Shown here one piece after another: positions 7,397 to 12,452 of a DNA stretch of 12,452 nucleotides. Every line of letters begins with the position of its first letter. Positions within the stretch are counted from its first letter, which is position 1. The notes below the pieces were generated by a model. It was not told the DNA's origin and made no database searches. It worked only from the letters and a program-made list of their open reading frames with translations. A program made the translations under genes and the position numbers. The DNA is from a bacterium (lineage in GTDB: Bacteria; UBP15; UBA6099; JAJRTR01): NCBI GenBank assembly GCA_024278215.1, contig JAJRTR010000159.1:1-12452 (forward strand), given 5' to 3'.

Positions 7397-7813
7397 ATGC
7401 CGGAAGAAAAACACGTAGAAAAAATGAGTTCGCTGGAACTCGATTTCAGCGGCGCGATGGAACAGGCGGACAGAGACCTTGTGCGCACACTGGGCACACA
7501 GGTGACATTCTGGGGCTTCGGCTGCGACCGCGAAGCTATCGACGCGCCCTGCAAGATTGTGCTGGAGATGGAAAAATACGTCGCCGCCAATAAGTTGACA
7601 TTAAAAGACAAACTCGTTTCGCGCTTCGAGCCGCAGGGACTGACCGTAGTGCTCGTGCTCGAGGAGTCGCATCTGCTCGTGAACACATGGCCCGAGCACG
7701 GCGTGATACAGGTAGAGATTTTCTCCTGCCGAGAGATTGAAACCGGCGGCATGTTGGAAATCTTCGAGCGGGTCTTCAAGTCCGCCAGGACATATATGCA
7801 CGAGTTGAAATAA
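7397..7813 (+). CDS. speD: SpeD-type S-adenosylmethionine decarboxylase with altered active-site residues
   Basis: A 138-residue pyruvoyl enzyme of the bacterial/archaeal SpeD class. It would decarboxylate SAM to provide the aminopropyl donor for the enzyme encoded just upstream. The proenzyme should self-cleave between E90 and S91 in LEESHLLVNTWPEHG (88-102), S91 becoming the pyruvoyl group. The catalytic cysteine is C111, 20 residues after the serine as in the Thermotoga enzyme (S63 and C83). Two processing residues differ: the Thermotoga H68 position is N96, and S55 is T83. Either processing works with these replacements or the enzyme has changed substrate; SpeD relatives that decarboxylate ornithine or arginine are known. 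The start at 7397 is set by AGGAG (7387-7391); the frame is open back to a GTG at 7373. The gene follows the fusion gene by 79 bases. Confidence 0.85.
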   Translation: MPEEKHVEKMSSLELDFSGAMEQADRDLVRTLGTQVTFWGFGCDREAIDAPCKIVLEMEKYVAANKLTLKDKLVSRFEPQGLTVVLVLEESHLLVNTWPEHGVIQVEIFSCREIETGGMLEIFERVFKSARTYMHELK

Positions 7814-7827
7814 TTGTGTTGATAAAT

Positions 7828-8006
7828 GAGCCAATTGCAAAATTCTGATTCGGCTGCGGTCGGCTGCAATTGTCCATAGCTACGTTGTCGGCACAAAATC
7901 ATCCTCAACGTACTCGGCGAGTACGCCTGCGGGGATTTTGAACCTCCGCCTTGCTTCTGAAAAATTTCGTTCGACCTCGCTACGAACATAATTTTGCAAT
8001 TGGCTC
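7828..8006 (+). repeat. Foldback repeat, copy 3 (179 bp)
   Basis: Third copy of the element at 3-181 and 3171-3348, in the same orientation and beginning 14 bases after the speD stop. The 17-base inverted ends (7828-7844 and 7990-8006) match perfectly. The central hairpin differs from the other copies but keeps and lengthens its pairing: GTACTC (7910-7915), loop ggc, GAGTAC (7919-7924). Only a short direct match (AAT) touches both ends. A longer, imperfect similarity begins with AATTGTG at 7812 and again at 8007. Confidence 0.85.
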
Positions 8007-8073
8007 AATTGTGGTTAATGATTCGCTAAGGCCCGTATCACGGATTGAGAAAAACAAAGGCCGCAGTAGAGTA

Positions 8074-8102
8074 TTGACAAAAAAGGCTGTGCCCCCTATG
8101 AT
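8074..8102 (+). promoter_or_regulatory. tRNA operon promoter
   Basis: TTGACA (8074-8079), 17-base spacer, TATGAT (8097-8102). This is a full-consensus -35 with a 5-of-6 -10 at ideal spacing. The predicted start is near 8109, three bases before the first tRNA, as is usual for stable-RNA operons. Confidence 0.85.
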
Positions 8103-8111
8103 TTATCTTGC

Positions 8112-8185
8112 GGCGACGTAGCCAAGTGGTCTAAGGCAGAGGTCTGCAAAATCTCCATTCGGCGGTTCAAATCCGCCCGTCGCCT
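8112..8185 (+). tRNA. tRNA-Cys (GCA)
   Basis: Complete 74-base cloverleaf. The acceptor stem GGCGACG (8112-8118) pairs with CGTCGCC (8178-8184), with discriminator T at 8185. The anticodon stem GAGGT/ATCTC encloses loop CTGCAAA, giving anticodon GCA. The T arm contains GGTTCAAATCC. The 3' CCA is not encoded. It is followed after 8 bases by tRNA-Val and shares its promoter and terminator. Confidence 0.95.
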
Positions 8186-8193
8186 TGTAACAG

Positions 8194-8265
8194 GGGTGGT
8201 TAGTTCAGTGGGAGAACGCTTCCCTGACGCGGAAGAGGCCACAGGTTCAAGTCCTGTACCACCCA
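8194..8265 (+). tRNA. tRNA-Val (GAC)
   Basis: Complete 72-base cloverleaf. The acceptor stem GGGTGGT (8194-8200) pairs with ACCACCC (8258-8264), with discriminator A at 8265. The anticodon stem CTTCC/GGAAG encloses loop CTGACGC, giving anticodon GAC. The T arm ACAGG-TTCAAGT-CCTGT is perfect. CCA is not encoded. It is the second gene of a two-tRNA transcript. Confidence 0.95.
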
Positions 8266-8272
8266 CTGCCCG

Positions 8273-8299
8273 GGCTCGCGGAAGCGGGCCGGTTTTTTT
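8273..8299 (+). terminator. Intrinsic terminator of the tRNA operon
   Basis: GGCTCGC (8273-8279), loop GGAA, GCGGGCC (8284-8290), with one G-U pair, then GG and seven T residues (8293-8299). It stands 7 bases after the tRNA-Val end. Confidence 0.85.
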
Positions 8300-8433
8300 G
8301 TGCAAGGCGCTAAGCAGAAAAAACGGGCGGAGTGAAGCTTGATTTAGATGGAACTGGGAACAGGCGAGTTTTTTCTCTTGTCGAGCTTCGGATTCATAAC
8401 CTGTGAGAATCGGAAGAGTCTCCAATATTCCTG

Positions 8434-8462
8434 TTGACTGCAAAGATGTTTTTTGCTATACT
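8434..8462 (+). promoter_or_regulatory. Promoter of the infC-rpmI-rplT operon
   Basis: TTGACT (8434-8439), 17-base spacer, TATACT (8457-8462); five of six matches in each hexamer. The predicted start near 8469 gives a leader of about 60 bases. The 8300-8433 stretch before it holds nothing I recognise. Confidence 0.8.
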
Positions 8463-8474
8463 CCGATGTTGCGT

Positions 8475-8496
8475 CCCCCGGAATGGGGTGTTTTTT
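8475..8496 (+). promoter_or_regulatory. Terminator-like hairpin in the infC leader
   Basis: CCCC (8475-8478), short loop, GGGG (8485-8488), then TG and six T residues (8491-8496), all within the predicted leader. GTTGC at about 8469-8473 could also pair with GCAAC (8521-8525) near the start codon. Operons of this type are often autoregulated by ribosomal protein L20 through leader RNA. This element could serve that purpose, but the stem is short and the link is inference. Confidence 0.3.
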
Positions 8497-8531
8497 AATC
8501 ATGCGCGGAAGCGAGGTGCTGCAACCAGCCT

Positions 8532-9065
8532 TTGAAACAAAGAAAAAAGAAACGAGTGTATGTCCAGCGCACCCGGATAAATGGAGCGATCAAGGCCCCT
8601 AAAGTGCGAACGATCAATAGCGCGGGTGAGCAATTGGGGATACTCCCAATAGAAGAAGCTTTAAGGGTTGCCGAACAGGAACAGCTTGACCTTGTCGAGG
8701 TCGCTCCGGATGCCGATCCGCCCGTTTGCAGGATCATGGATCACGGGAAATATATTTTCGAGAAGCGCAAGAAAACGAAGAAATCGAAAGTAAAGACCTC
8801 TGTGCTGAAAGAGATCAAGTTGAGGCCGAAGATCGGCCAGCACGACTACGACTTCAAATCGCGGCACGTCGAGAGATTCCTCAAGGACGGTGATAAGGTC
8901 AAAGCGACAATTATGTTTCGGGGCAGGGAAATGGACTTTACCGAGCGTGGCAGGGACCTGCTCCTGCGCCTGGCGGCGGACCACAAAGATTATTCCGTGG
9001 TCGAGCGGATGCCGAAGCTTGAAGGAAGAAATATGATCATGATACTGGCGCCGAATAAGAAATAG
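8532..9065 (+). CDS. infC: Translation initiation factor IF-3
   Basis: A 177-residue IF-3, of usual length. It binds the 30S subunit, prevents premature joining of 50S and checks initiator tRNA and start codon choice. The N-terminal domain begins near RTRINGAIKAPKVR and contains GEQLGI and LDLVEVAP; a lysine-rich linker (EKRKKTKKSK) leads to the C-terminal domain with KEIKLRPKIGQHDYD and FRGREM. The chosen start is TTG at 8532, with GAGGTG (8513-8518) 13 bases upstream. No ATG gives a full-length product, and GTG 8556 is an alternative. A rare start codon is a known feature of infC in other bacteria and allows IF-3 to limit its own synthesis. First gene of the operon with rpmI and rplT. Confidence 0.95.
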   Translation: MKQRKKKRVYVQRTRINGAIKAPKVRTINSAGEQLGILPIEEALRVAEQEQLDLVEVAPDADPPVCRIMDHGKYIFEKRKKTKKSKVKTSVLKEIKLRPKIGQHDYDFKSRHVERFLKDGDKVKATIMFRGREMDFTERGRDLLLRLAADHKDYSVVERMPKLEGRNMIMILAPNKK

Positions 9066-9077
9066 GAGTGAAACGAA

Positions 9078-9275
9078 ATGCCGAAGATGAAGACACATAA
9101 AGGCGCGTACAAGCGTCTCAGAAAAACAGGTTCGGGAAAGTATGTCAGAAAGAAAGAAGGCATGGGACACCTGCTTTCCCATAAATCGAGAAAACGCAAA
9201 AGAAGACTTAAACAGGTGGCGGTGATCAAACAGGGCGGACAGACCCGCCAGGTGAAACGGCTCATCCAGACATAA
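9078..9275 (+). CDS. rpmI: 50S ribosomal protein L35
   Basis: A 65-residue basic protein beginning [12 protein letters not shown], with the family's [21 protein letters not shown] block. It is a structural component of the large ribosomal subunit. AGGAG (9064-9068) overlaps the infC stop codon, so translation of the two is closely linked. The 51 bases before rplT carry only the next ribosome site. Confidence 0.96.
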   Translation: MPKMKTHKGAYKRLRKTGSGKYVRKKEGMGHLLSHKSRKRKRRLKQVAVIKQGGQTRQVKRLIQT

Positions 9276-9326
9276 TCGCCGCAGGCAGACTAATACATTG
9301 CTTATGATGGAAGAAGGAGATACGAG

Positions 9327-9683
9327 ATGACACGTGTGAAACGAGGAGTTACAGCCCGGCAAAGAGCCAAAAAGGTCATGAAAAGGACCAAGGGCTACAG
9401 GGGCGCGCTGAGCCGCCACTACAGGGCCGCCAGCAGTGCTGTTATGCATTCGGATGTCTATGCGTATCGGGACAGGAAAAACCGCAAACGCGAATTCCGC
9501 AGGCTGTGGATCGCCCGCATAAACGCGGCAACCCGCGCCCACGGCATGAGTTACAGCGTTTTCATGTGCGCCCTCAAGAAAGCCGGAGTCGAACTCGACA
9601 GAAAAACTCTCTCCGAAATGGCTATTCACGAGCCCTCTGCATTCTCGCAGCTTGTCGAGCTTGCGCGCGAACACGCCGCCTGA
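9327..9683 (+). CDS. rplT: 50S ribosomal protein L20
   Basis: A 118-residue basic protein, the normal length. It binds 23S rRNA early in large-subunit assembly and in several bacteria also represses its own operon through leader RNA. Family landmarks are [18 protein letters not shown] at the start, then [32 protein letters not shown] and [15 protein letters not shown] strong ribosome site, AAGGAG (9313-9318), precedes the ATG. It is the last gene of the operon; pheS does not follow as it does in many bacteria. Confidence 0.97.
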   Translation: MTRVKRGVTARQRAKKVMKRTKGYRGALSRHYRAASSAVMHSDVYAYRDRKNRKREFRRLWIARINAATRAHGMSYSVFMCALKKAGVELDRKTLSEMAIHEPSAFSQLVELAREHAA

Positions 9684-9707
9684 CACAACACTTTTTTATG
9701 TTAATCG

Positions 9708-9737
9708 CACCGCTTCATTTTTCTTGGGCGGTGTTTT
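9708..9737 (+). terminator. Weak candidate terminator after rplT
   Basis: CACCGC (9708-9713) pairs with GCGGTG (9728-9733) across a 14-base loop, followed by TTTTGG. It lies 25 bases after the rplT stop. The long loop and short T run make it weak, but it is the best stem in a T-rich interval (9684-9850) that otherwise holds nothing I recognise. Confidence 0.45.
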
Positions 9738-9850
9738 GGTTTATTTAACGCTTCTATGTTGTCTATTGCATCTTTGCTTTTTCCTTTTTTTTCATCTATC
9801 CTGTTCGATGATAAAGTGCAGGTTTATATGCAACATGGAGACGCTTGAAA

Positions 9851-10069
9851 ATGGAACAGTTCAATAAATTACAGGCGACTCAGCTATATTGCCCGCGCTG
9901 CCGGGTTGCCACGCCCGTGAAAGAGCGACTGTTACTTGTGCTGCCCGACGGCGAATTGTATGAGTATATTTGCGCCCGGTGCGGCGAGTCGCTGGGCAAG
10001 AGAAAAGTCAAAGGCGGCAATGAGCAGCAGGGTTCCGGGCCGGGCGCGGGTCGCTCGTTTTACATATAA
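9851..10069 (+). CDS. Small zinc-ribbon protein of unknown function
   Basis: A 72-residue protein with two CxxC knuckles: C14-C17 (YCPRC) and C41-C44 (ICARC). The 23 residues between them contain a hydrophobic strand LLLVLPDGELYEY. This is a rubredoxin-like or zinc-ribbon fold that probably binds one zinc. The C-terminal 25 residues are rich in glycine and charge and are likely disordered. ATG 9851 is chosen because GGAG (9837-9840) lies 10 bases upstream; a TTG two codons earlier is possible. It is monocistronic, with a palindrome straight after its stop. I do not recognise a specific family or role. Confidence 0.7.
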   Translation: MEQFNKLQATQLYCPRCRVATPVKERLLLVLPDGELYEYICARCGESLGKRKVKGGNEQQGSGPGAGRSFYI

Positions 10070-10092
10070 CCCGCATTTGTGAAATATGCGGG
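10067..10092 (+). repeat. 25-bp stop-codon palindrome, copy A
   Basis: The TAA stop at 10067-10069 is followed directly by CCCGCAT (10070-10076), a 9-base AT-rich loop and ATGCGGG (10086-10092). Nearly the same sequence follows the stop of the response regulator (10833-10858). It would form a 7-bp hairpin at the mRNA end and may protect the 3' end or assist termination; no T run follows. Confidence 0.7.
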
Positions 10093-10129
10093 ATAAGCAT
10101 TACACATGGTGACGCGAAGAAATATTCAG

Positions 10130-10158
10130 ACGGCCTGAAGTGTTACAGGTCGTTTTTT
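10130..10158 (+). terminator. Candidate intrinsic terminator
   Basis: ACGGCCTG (10130-10137) pairs with CAGGTCGT (10146-10153), including one G-U pair, across an 8-base loop, and a six-T run (10153-10158) follows. It would end the transcript of the small zinc-ribbon gene. It leaves only about 70 bases for a promoter of the next gene, where I see no clear one. Confidence 0.6.
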
Positions 10159-10229
10159 CCGATGACCCGGATAAAGCAGCTAAAAAATATGGAAGATGAA
10201 AACATAGAGCGGGAGAGAATCGATAAGTA

Positions 10230-10835
10230 ATGGCAAACGAAAAGAAATTTGTGCAATCCGCGCGGATCAAACTGGAAAATGTCGTGCCGGGCATGGCGCT
10301 TGCGGAAGAAATAAAGAATGCAGCGGGCGGCATCGTTCTGGCAGCCGGAGCGACACTGTCGCGAAACGACATCGAGATTATAAGCAGGATGGGCGTCGAT
10401 AAAGTCTACATCGAGAAAGTCGAAGTGCAGAAGGAGCACAACGCGCTACGAGGCAAAAAAGCCGTCGTCATAGAAGACGCTCTGTTTTTCCGGCACATGT
10501 TTGCAAAAATGCTCTACCGGATGGGCATCTTCGTCGCGGACGATGTGGAAACAGCCGAAGAAGGCATTGTCAGCGCTAAAAAATATTCTCCCGATCTGCT
10601 TGTCGTGGATGTTCATCTGCCGGGCAAAAGCGGTATTGAAGTTATAAAACAAGTCAGGAAAAAACTACCCTGCGTAAAATTCCTTGCTGTTTCCTCGGAC
10701 AAAAGTCGTGACAATATCATCAATGTTGTTAAGGCCGGCGCGGATGAATTTCTCCTGAAGCCCATAAGATGGGAAGTCTTCAGCGCCCGTGTCATGAGTC
10801 TGATTGCGCGGGACGATACCATGCAGCGGGGCTAA
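10230..10835 (+). CDS. Response regulator: N-terminal PGM-type module plus receiver domain
   Basis: A 201-residue protein. Residues 76-198 form a CheY-like receiver: acidic pair E82-D83, phosphoacceptor D127 in LLVVDVHLPG (123-132), S155/S156 and K177 in FLLKPI. All the residues needed for phosphorylation are present. Residues 10-64 (VVPGMALAEEI, then GGIVLAAGATLS and MGVDKVYIE) resemble the short domain found before HD-GYP phosphodiesterases, here without an HD-GYP domain. The receiver is C-terminal, the reverse of most regulators, and there is no DNA-binding domain. It may therefore signal by protein contact or relate to cyclic-di-GMP control. No sensor kinase is in the window. The ribosome site is modest: GGGAG (10211-10215), 14 bases before the ATG. 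Confidence 0.82.
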   Translation: MANEKKFVQSARIKLENVVPGMALAEEIKNAAGGIVLAAGATLSRNDIEIISRMGVDKVYIEKVEVQKEHNALRGKKAVVIEDALFFRHMFAKMLYRMGIFVADDVETAEEGIVSAKKYSPDLLVVDVHLPGKSGIEVIKQVRKKLPCVKFLAVSSDKSRDNIINVVKAGADEFLLKPIRWEVFSARVMSLIARDDTMQRG

Positions 10836-10859
10836 CCCGCGTTTGTTAAATATGCGGGT
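10833..10859 (+). repeat. 25-bp stop-codon palindrome, copy B
   Basis: Same element as 10067-10092, again beginning at a TAA stop (10833-10835). ACCCGCGT (10835-10842) pairs with ATGCGGGT (10852-10859), the changed base giving a G-U pair. The two copies differ at two of 25 positions and neither change breaks the stem. Confidence 0.7.
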
Positions 10860-10944
10860 CGCAACCCGGGGTAATCAGGAAAGTATTTGGACAACGAGCT
10901 TTCGCGAGAAAATTGAAATCGCGCGCGATGCAAACAAGATTGTG

Positions 10945-10973
10945 AAGACACCCCCGTGTAAAATGAATATAAT
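10945..10973 (+). promoter_or_regulatory. Candidate promoter of the sugar symporter gene
   Basis: AAGACA (10945-10950), 17 bases, TATAAT (10968-10973). The -10 is a perfect match; the -35 keeps GACA. The -10 ends 6 bases before the ATG at 10980, so the transcript would begin at or next to the start codon, and no ribosome site is present between them. Confidence 0.5.
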
Positions 10974-10979
10974 ACCTGC

Positions 10980-12338
10980 ATGTCCGAAAAGTTGCCGAAG
11001 TTTCCATTAACCGGTTCGCTGGCGTACTCGGCCGGGGCGGTGGGCTACCAGATTCTCGACCGGGTGCTGATGGGCGTGGTGATGTTTTTCTACCTGCCGC
11101 CCGCCGAGAACAGCAACCCGCAGCTTGTGCCGATAAAGATATTCGGACTGCTTTTTATTTTCGGCAGGGTTGTCGACTCGCTGGCCGACCCGCTGGTGAG
11201 CCTGTGGACCGACAGGTCGCGCTCGCCGCGCGGACGGCGCGTGCCGTTCATGCTCTATGGCGGTTTGCCGCTGGCGGCGTCGCTTGTACTGATGTTTTTT
11301 CCGCCTGTGAAAGGTGTCTCGAACCTGAATGTCGCATGGCTCGCGCTGTTTCTCGGGCTCTACTTCTTTTTCTTCACATATTACCTGTGTCCCTATCTCG
11401 CGCTGCTGCCCGAGCTGGCGCGTTCGCCGCGCGACCGCATCAATCTCTCTTCGCTCGCCGGGCTCGGTATGCTCATCGGCACTATTATCGGCACTGTTTT
11501 CTGGGCGCCCCTGGTCGACGCTTTCGGCTACAGGGGGATGGCTCTTATTATGGGCGGACTCGCTGTTGTGTTCCTCTATATGCCGGTGCTTGCAGTCGAC
11601 GAAAAGAAGTACTGCGAATCGAGCACATGCGACATGGGCCTTGTCGAATCGCTCACGACTACCTTTAAGAACAGACCGTTCGCCATCTACCTTTTCGGCA
11701 ATGTCACATTCTGGTTCGGTTTCAATATCATTTCGGGCGGCATCACTTATTACATAACGGTGCTGCTGGGACTGCCGCTTTCGCAGGTTCCGAAATTCAT
11801 GGCCGCTACTTTCGGCATGACCATACTTTTCATTCCCGTGATGAACATCATTGTGAAAAAGATCGGCAAGCGCAATACGATGATATTGCTGCTCGCGCTT
11901 TTCGGACTGATTCTTCCGCCGATATATTTCATGGACTCGCAGTCGCTGCCGATATCGAATGTTCTGTATGGTTACATCCTGCTGGGGCTGGCGGGCATAC
12001 CGGTGGCGGGCCTTTTTATCGTGCCGAACGCTATTGTGGCCGACCTTACGGATTACGACGAGATGCTTACGGGCCAGCGCCACGAGGCGATGTATTTCGG
12101 AGCCCAGGGTTTCTGCCAGAAGGTCATAATGGGGATATCGACATACCTGATGACGCTGTTGTTCTCGTCGTTCGGCAACAGTATCGCGGAGCCGCTGGGG
12201 GTGCGGCTCACAGGGCCGGTGGCAGGGATGTTCGCCGTGATAGGTCTTGTGGCATTCCTCTTCTTTCCCCGCGATATCGAGCACCGGGTCGAGGAGTTCC
12301 GGCGGGAGAAGGAGCGCCGCGTGGCTGCCGAGCAATAG
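10980..12338 (+). CDS. GPH-family sugar:cation symporter (MFS)
   Basis: A 452-residue polytopic membrane protein with about 12 hydrophobic segments, of the glycoside-pentoside-hexuronide (MelB-like) branch. It should import a sugar or glycoside with Na+ or H+. The family signature between helices 2 and 3 is visible: D66, D70-P71 and D78 in FGRVVDSLADPLVSLWTD (61-78), followed by SPRGRRVPF (82-90). A second family block, DYDEMLTGQRHEAMYFG, lies in the C-terminal half. Those aspartates correspond to cation-binding positions in MelB. No sugar-metabolism genes are nearby, so the substrate is unknown. The start ATG has no Shine-Dalgarno site and a TATAAT ending 6 bases upstream, which suggests leaderless translation. 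The C-terminus is charged and cytoplasmic. Confidence 0.87.
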   Translation: MSEKLPKFPLTGSLAYSAGAVGYQILDRVLMGVVMFFYLPPAENSNPQLVPIKIFGLLFIFGRVVDSLADPLVSLWTDRSRSPRGRRVPFMLYGGLPLAASLVLMFFPPVKGVSNLNVAWLALFLGLYFFFFTYYLCPYLALLPELARSPRDRINLSSLAGLGMLIGTIIGTVFWAPLVDAFGYRGMALIMGGLAVVFLYMPVLAVDEKKYCESSTCDMGLVESLTTTFKNRPFAIYLFGNVTFWFGFNIISGGITYYITVLLGLPLSQVPKFMAATFGMTILFIPVMNIIVKKIGKRNTMILLLALFGLILPPIYFMDSQSLPISNVLYGYILLGLAGIPVAGLFIVPNAIVADLTDYDEMLTGQRHEAMYFGAQGFCQKVIMGISTYLMTLLFSSFGNSIAEPLGVRLTGPVAGMFAVIGLVAFLFFPRDIEHRVEEFRREKERRVAAEQ

Positions 12339-12389
12339 GTGGCGCGGCGCAGTGTGGATTCGGGATTCGGGAAGATCAAAGACTTTCAT

Positions 12390-12414
12390 CGTTCCGGGGC
12401 TCCGGTCCGGAACG
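12390..12414. repeat. 8-bp inverted repeat after the symporter gene
   Basis: CGTTCCGG (12390-12397) and CCGGAACG (12407-12414) surround a 9-base loop, 51 bases after the stop. It may be part of a terminator, but no T run follows. The rest of 12339-12452 holds nothing I recognise. Confidence 0.4.
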
Positions 12415-12452
12415 TATAGACTGAACGTTCCGAGTTCACCATAAAAACTTCG

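Noticed and set aside
3-8006. The three repeats as a CRISPR array
   Set aside because: The units are about 180 bp, lie kilobases apart, are internally palindromic throughout, and have no spacer pattern or cas genes.
8661-9686. 341-codon minus-strand frame spanning infC, rpmI and rplT
   Set aside because: It runs across three well-identified ribosomal operon genes and their intergenic gaps, and has no recognisable domain.
10860-11010. Coding potential before the symporter gene (frame reading FREKIEIARDANKIVK)
   Set aside because: It has no ribosome site, overlaps the candidate promoter and runs into the symporter start in another frame. A short chance frame is more likely.
11007-12389. Long open frame on the minus strand (460 codons) opposite the symporter gene
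   Set aside because: It is rich in Arg, His and Gln with no hydrophobic core pattern, typical of the antisense of a GC-biased membrane protein gene. The plus-strand frame has clear GPH-family motifs.

Overview
The window looks like chromosomal DNA from a bacterium with an ordinary sigma70-type transcription system. There are two near-consensus promoters (TTGACA-17-TATGAT before the tRNAs, TTGACT-17-TATACT before infC), and most genes carry Shine-Dalgarno sites. The DNA is moderately GC-rich. The infC-rpmI-rplT order is universal in bacteria and does not fix the phylum. An uncultured or little-studied lineage is plausible, but I cannot name it from sequence alone.

Layout. (1) 3-181: first copy of a ~180-bp foldback repeat. 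(2) 268-1212, minus: secreted beta-propeller (NHL-like) protein. (3) 1355-3107, plus: overlapping pair of a membrane-anchored family 2 glycosyltransferase and a class I SAM methyltransferase, probably for envelope or lipid glycan work. (4) 3126-3348: promoter followed by the second repeat copy. (5) 3379-3951: flavodoxin-fold (iron-sulfur) flavoprotein. (6) 4013-4050: perfect 16-bp inverted repeat. (7) 4124-7813: polyamine cluster. It holds methylthioadenosine phosphorylase, a 713-residue fusion of a BpsA-type aminopropyltransferase with a zinc ribbon and a DUF2156 acyltransferase-like module, and a SpeD-type pyruvoyl decarboxylase. (8) 7828-8006: third repeat copy. (9) 8074-8299: tRNA-Cys and tRNA-Val with their own promoter and terminator. 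(10) 8434-9737: infC-rpmI-rplT translation operon. (11) 9851-10835: small zinc-ribbon protein and a response regulator, each followed immediately by the same 25-bp palindrome. (12) 10945-12338: GPH-type sugar/cation symporter that may be translated from a leaderless mRNA.

The most interesting part is the polyamine cluster. SpeD would make decarboxylated SAM, the BpsA half would transfer its aminopropyl group to a polyamine, and MtnP would remove the 5'-methylthioadenosine by-product. The DUF2156 half fused to the aminopropyltransferase has no established place in this pathway. It suggests that a polyamine is further conjugated, or that a DUF2156 acceptor is aminopropylated. The SpeD protein also departs from the usual residues at two positions needed for self-processing.

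The second notable theme is the foldback repeat. All three copies lie in the same orientation, and they bracket gene modules. Copy 2 separates a promoter from its gene and shows a possible 5-bp target duplication.
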